The notes below the pieces were generated by a model. That model was not told the DNA's origin and searched no databases. It worked only from the letters and a program-made list of their open reading frames with translations. A program made the translations under genes and the position numbers. From NCBI GenBank assembly GCA_028869255.1, contig CP110972.1, forward strand, positions 2,733,001-2,797,000: a DNA stretch of 64,000 nt. The letters are read 5' to 3'. Below are positions 61,531-64,000 of this stretch, piece by piece (within the stretch, counting starts at the first letter, position 1; the number at the start of each line of letters is the position of its first letter). This DNA is from Pseudomonas poae (GTDB lineage: Bacteria > Pseudomonadota > Gammaproteobacteria > Pseudomonadales > Pseudomonadaceae).

Positions 61531-62787
61531 TTGAGTGCGCAGAAAACCGTGACCGTGACACCGCCCAACTTCCCCCTCAATGGCAAGGTCGCGCCCCCCG
61601 GCTCCAAATCCATTACCAACCGTGCCCTGCTGCTGGCGGCGCTGGCCAAGGGCACCAGCCGCCTGAGCGGCGCCCTTAAAAGCGACGACACCCGCCACAT
61701 GTCGGTGGCCCTGCGCCAGATGGGCGTGAGCATCGACGAGCCGGATGACACCACTTTCGTGGTGACCAGCCAAGGCACACTGCAACTGCCGCCCCAACCG
61801 CTGTTCCTCGGCAATGCCGGCACCGCCATGCGCTTTCTCACCGCCGCCGTCGCCACCGTGCACGGCAGCGTGGTGCTGGATGGCGACGACTACATGCAAA
61901 AACGCCCCATCGGCCCGCTGCTCACGACCTTGCGCCAGAACGGCATCGCGGTCGACAGCCCCACCGGTTGCCCTCCGGTCACCGTGCACGGCGTGGGCAA
62001 GGTTGCAGCCAAGCGCTTTGAAATCGATGGTGGCTTGTCCAGCCAATATGTCTCGGCCCTGCTGATGCTGGCGGCCTGCGGCGAAGCACCGATTGAAGTC
62101 GCGCTGACCGGCAAGGACATCGGCGCCCGTGGCTACGTGGACCTGACCCTGGACTGCATGCGGGCGTTCGGCGCGCAGGTCGAGGTGGTCGACGACACCA
62201 CCTGGCGTGTCGCCCCCACCGGCTACACCGCCCATGATTACCTGATCGAACCCGACGCCTCCGCCGCCACCTACCTGTGGGCTGCTGAAGTGCTGACCGG
62301 TGGGCGCATCGACATCGGCGTGGCAGCGCAGGATTTTACCCAGCCGGACGCCAAGGCGCAGGCGGTGATTGCCCAATTCCCGAATATGCAGGCCACGGTG
62401 GTTGGCTCGCAGATGCAGGACGCAATCCCGACCCTGGCGGTACTCGCCGCGTTCAACAACACCCCGGTGCGCTTCACTGAACTGGCCAACCTGCGGGTCA
62501 AGGAATGTGACCGCGTACAGGCCCTGCACGACGGCCTGAATGAAATTCGCCCGGGCCTGGCGACGATTGAAGGCGACGATTTGCTGGTGGCGGCCGACCC
62601 TGCGCTGGCCGGCACGTCGTGCAACGCGCTGATCGACACCCACGCCGACCACCGCATCGCCATGTGCTTTGCGCTGGCGGGGCTGAAAGTCTCGGGCATT
62701 CGCATTCAGGACCCGGACTGCGTGGCCAAGACCTATCCTGAATACTGGAAGGCCCTGGGCAGTCTCGGGGTAGCGCTGAGCTACTGA
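61531..62787 (+). CDS. aroA: 5-enolpyruvylshikimate-3-phosphate synthase (stand-alone)
   Basis: A 418-residue EPSP synthase (shikimate pathway). PPGSKSITNRALLLAALAKG binds shikimate-3-phosphate/PEP, GNAGTAMRFLTAAV is the second signature (GNAGT form), and VKECDRVQAL and HADHRIAMCFALAGL are the C-terminal signatures. The start is probably TTG 61531, with CAGGAG upstream; ATG 61438 would add 31 non-conserved residues. In many Pseudomonas the main aroA is fused to the tyrA region; this unfused form may be a second copy. It is followed after 32 bases by a small gene. Confidence 0.9.
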   Translation: MSAQKTVTVTPPNFPLNGKVAPPGSKSITNRALLLAALAKGTSRLSGALKSDDTRHMSVALRQMGVSIDEPDDTTFVVTSQGTLQLPPQPLFLGNAGTAMRFLTAAVATVHGSVVLDGDDYMQKRPIGPLLTTLRQNGIAVDSPTGCPPVTVHGVGKVAAKRFEIDGGLSSQYVSALLMLAACGEAPIEVALTGKDIGARGYVDLTLDCMRAFGAQVEVVDDTTWRVAPTGYTAHDYLIEPDASAATYLWAAEVLTGGRIDIGVAAQDFTQPDAKAQAVIAQFPNMQATVVGSQMQDAIPTLAVLAAFNNTPVRFTELANLRVKECDRVQALHDGLNEIRPGLATIEGDDLLVAADPALAGTSCNALIDTHADHRIAMCFALAGLKVSGIRIQDPDCVAKTYPEYWKALGSLGVALSY

Positions 62788-62819
62788 CGCGCCGGCGTCG
62801 GAAGGCGGAGGGAAAGCAC

Positions 62820-63209
62820 ATGAGCATTCGCCAACCCTGCCCACCCGGCGCCTGCGTCTGCGACCGCGAGCAACTGCTGCAAGCCCCGGGCGCCGACCTG
62901 CGCATCCTCAACCTCACGCGCCAGGAAGAAAAGAAGCTGCTGGAACGCCTTGAAGACCTCAAGAGCCTGCAAGACCTGGAACACATGCAACAGCGGATGT
63001 ACGCACTCTTGGGCATCCGCGTGCATGTGGCGCCGGGGCACACCGAGGTCAAGAGCATGCGCGGGATACAGATCGTCATCGACGAACTGCCGGGCATGTG
63101 CCGCAAGACCCGCCAATCGATCCCGGCGGCGATTCGCCGGGGCCTGGAAAAACGCCCGGAAATCGCTTACCGCTTGCTGGACGCCCACGACCTGTTTCGC
63201 GAAGGGTGA
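62820..63209 (+). CDS. Conserved hypothetical protein downstream of aroA
   Basis: A 129-residue protein with GGAGGG 7 bases before ATG. Cys-rich N-terminus (CPPGACVCDREQLL), a highly charged helix (TRQEEKKLLERLEDLKSLQD, about 33-52, probably coiled coil), then RVHVAPGHTEVKSMRG. It has no domain I recognise. Probably cotranscribed with aroA; converges on the tautomerase gene. Confidence 0.7.
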   Translation: MSIRQPCPPGACVCDREQLLQAPGADLRILNLTRQEEKKLLERLEDLKSLQDLEHMQQRMYALLGIRVHVAPGHTEVKSMRGIQIVIDELPGMCRKTRQSIPAAIRRGLEKRPEIAYRLLDAHDLFREG

Positions 63210-63215
63210 GCGCCG

Positions 63216-63593
63216 CTACTCATTACCCCTGCCGCCGGCAAACGACCAGTCTTCTGCTGCCGTGGTGCTGATAACCACCATCACATCCTCAGGGTCCAGC
63301 CCGATGGCCGCGTTCAAACGTTGCGCCAATAGCTGATAGAAGCGCCGTTTGGTCGCGGTGTCCCGTGGTTTGCCGCCGGTGATCGCGATCAGCACGTAAT
63401 CAGCGCTGCGGGGGCCACCGAGGTAGTTGGCATCAATGATCAACTCCCCTGCGTCATGCTGATGGATGACATGGAAACGATCGGCGACGGGGATTGCAAA
63501 GGTCTCGACCAGTGCGTCGTGTAGCCCTTGCGAAAGGGCCTGCAAATATTCGGGGGTTTTCCCGCGCTGCAGGGAGATTCTGGCGTAAGGCAT
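63216..63593 (-). CDS. Tautomerase superfamily protein
   Basis: A 125-residue protein starting MPYARISLQRGKTPEYL; Pro2 becomes the N-terminal catalytic proline after Met removal, as in 4-oxalocrotonate tautomerase and MIF-like enzymes. RFHVIHQHDAGELIID and DVMVVISTTAAEDWSFAGG fit the MSAD-like/tautomerase_2 branch, with the C-terminal ASDWSFG-like motif. Encoded two bases after the carboxymuconolactone decarboxylase-like gene. Substrate unknown. Confidence 0.83.
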   Translation of the reverse strand: MPYARISLQRGKTPEYLQALSQGLHDALVETFAIPVADRFHVIHQHDAGELIIDANYLGGPRSADYVLIAITGGKPRDTATKRRFYQLLAQRLNAAIGLDPEDVMVVISTTAAEDWSFAGGRGNE

Positions 63594-63595
63594 GC

Positions 63596-63892
63596 TCAGA
63601 GACTCCCCAGTTCGTCGATCAGGTTCATGGCCGACGCCGCCGTCGGCCAGCCGGCGTAGAACGCCAGGTGGGTCACGACTTCGGCCAATTCTTGCTGGCT
63701 CAAGCCATTCTGTCGCGCACGCTGCAGATGGCCGGGCAGCTGTTCCAGACGGTACAGCGCCACCAGCGCAGCAACGGTAATCAGGCTGCGCTCGCGGGGT
63801 GACAGTTGCGTGCGCGTCCAGATATCGGCAAACAGCACATCACGGGTCAGTTCGGCAAACTTCCGGGCAAAGTCGCCGGTTGGGATAGTCAT
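63596..63892 (-). CDS. Carboxymuconolactone decarboxylase (AhpD-like) family protein
   Basis: A 98-residue helical protein: LSPRERSLITVAALVALYRL is the CMD-family signature, with HLQRARQNGLSQQELAEVVTH following. The AhpD Cys pair (CxxC) is absent, so it is of the decarboxylase rather than the peroxidase-partner type. In an operon with the tautomerase gene. Substrate unknown. Confidence 0.85.
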   Translation of the reverse strand: MTIPTGDFARKFAELTRDVLFADIWTRTQLSPRERSLITVAALVALYRLEQLPGHLQRARQNGLSQQELAEVVTHLAFYAGWPTAASAMNLIDELGSL

Positions 63893-64000
63893 GGGTAGGG
63901 CTCCGACAATTGGGTTGACGGGTAAAAATTAGCAAGCCAGGATCATTCCGAATATCAGATTAAACACCGTCAACAATCCTGTTTTTATGGACTATTCGAT
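63893..64000. promoter_or_regulatory. Promoter region of the tautomerase operon, window end
   Basis: About 108 bases with AT-rich sequence. A divergent gene, often a LysR regulator in such operons, might begin near ATG 63987, but too little is visible to claim it. Confidence 0.3.

Noticed and set aside
61462..62844. Minus-strand frame of 460 codons opposite aroA
   Set aside because: aroA is unmistakable on the plus strand; the other frame has shadow composition.
1..64000. tRNA, rRNA or transposase genes
   Set aside because: None was recognised on reading both strands; absence by eye is not proof, and a tRNA scan would settle it.

Overview
The window looks like chromosome of a fluorescent Pseudomonas (P. 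fluorescens group). Codon use is GC-rich, seven REP/REPIN palindromes of the usual Pseudomonas kinds separate genes, and gene families typical of the group are present: a stand-alone aroA, a phosphatidylcholine synthase, a MocR/LysE pair, an SfnR-type sigma54 activator, a serralysin, and a homodimeric E1 paralogue of the MdeB type. No tRNA, rRNA, CRISPR array, transposase or prophage gene was seen.

Layout. 1-6.2 kb: end of a PqaA-like gene, a PatB/MalY C-S lyase, a frameshifted large toxin on the minus strand (papain-like part, pore-forming part, RTX-like part) and a small TOBE protein. 6.5-9.0 kb: a sulfonate-type ABC transporter operon. 9.2-10.7 kb: an iron-starvation sigma/anti-sigma pair. 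10.8-13.5 kb: a broken hexapeptide-repeat protein, a PLP ammonia-lyase with RidA, and a YheO/DauR-like regulator. 13.8-19.3 kb: a four-gene operon of an alpha/beta hydrolase, two CHAT (caspase-like) proteins and a third His-Cys protein; this is the best candidate for an undescribed system. 19.4-27.3 kb: cNMP-domain MscS channel, pirin, an OmpR-type two-component system facing a siderophore receptor with Fur-box-like sites, and a Bcr/CflA exporter. 27.4-31.6 kb: an RND pump, divergent from the exporter across a palindromic operator. 31.7-40.2 kb: an Rhs protein followed by an AT-richer array in which a toxin A-immunity A-toxin B-immunity B cassette occurs twice, with a CdiI-like immunity gene between the copies. 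40.3-49.5 kb: M20 peptidase, diguanylate cyclase, LysE exporter with MocR regulator, serralysin, SfnR-like activator, and a two-component system whose response regulator has lost most of its receiver domain. 49.6-64 kb: nrdB behind two NrdR boxes but without nrdA, then mostly housekeeping genes (DUF1289, E1/MdeB-like, methyltransferase, pcs, TauE, nudC, crotonase, ClC, UPF0149, aroA, tautomerase, carboxymuconolactone decarboxylase family).

At least eight genes look broken by single-base shifts, most in or next to short homopolymers, with one further case suspected. This may mean genuine decay (likely in the orphan toxin array) or residual base-calling errors in the assembly. Genes described as pseudogenes should be read with that in mind.

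How genes work together, as far as context allows: ABC transporter plus TOBE protein and the SfnR-type activator point to organosulfur use; FecI/FecR, the two-component system and the TonB receptor point to iron acquisition; the toxin, Rhs/CDI array and serralysin are interbacterial or host-directed factors; the CHAT operon may be a regulated proteolysis or cell-death module.
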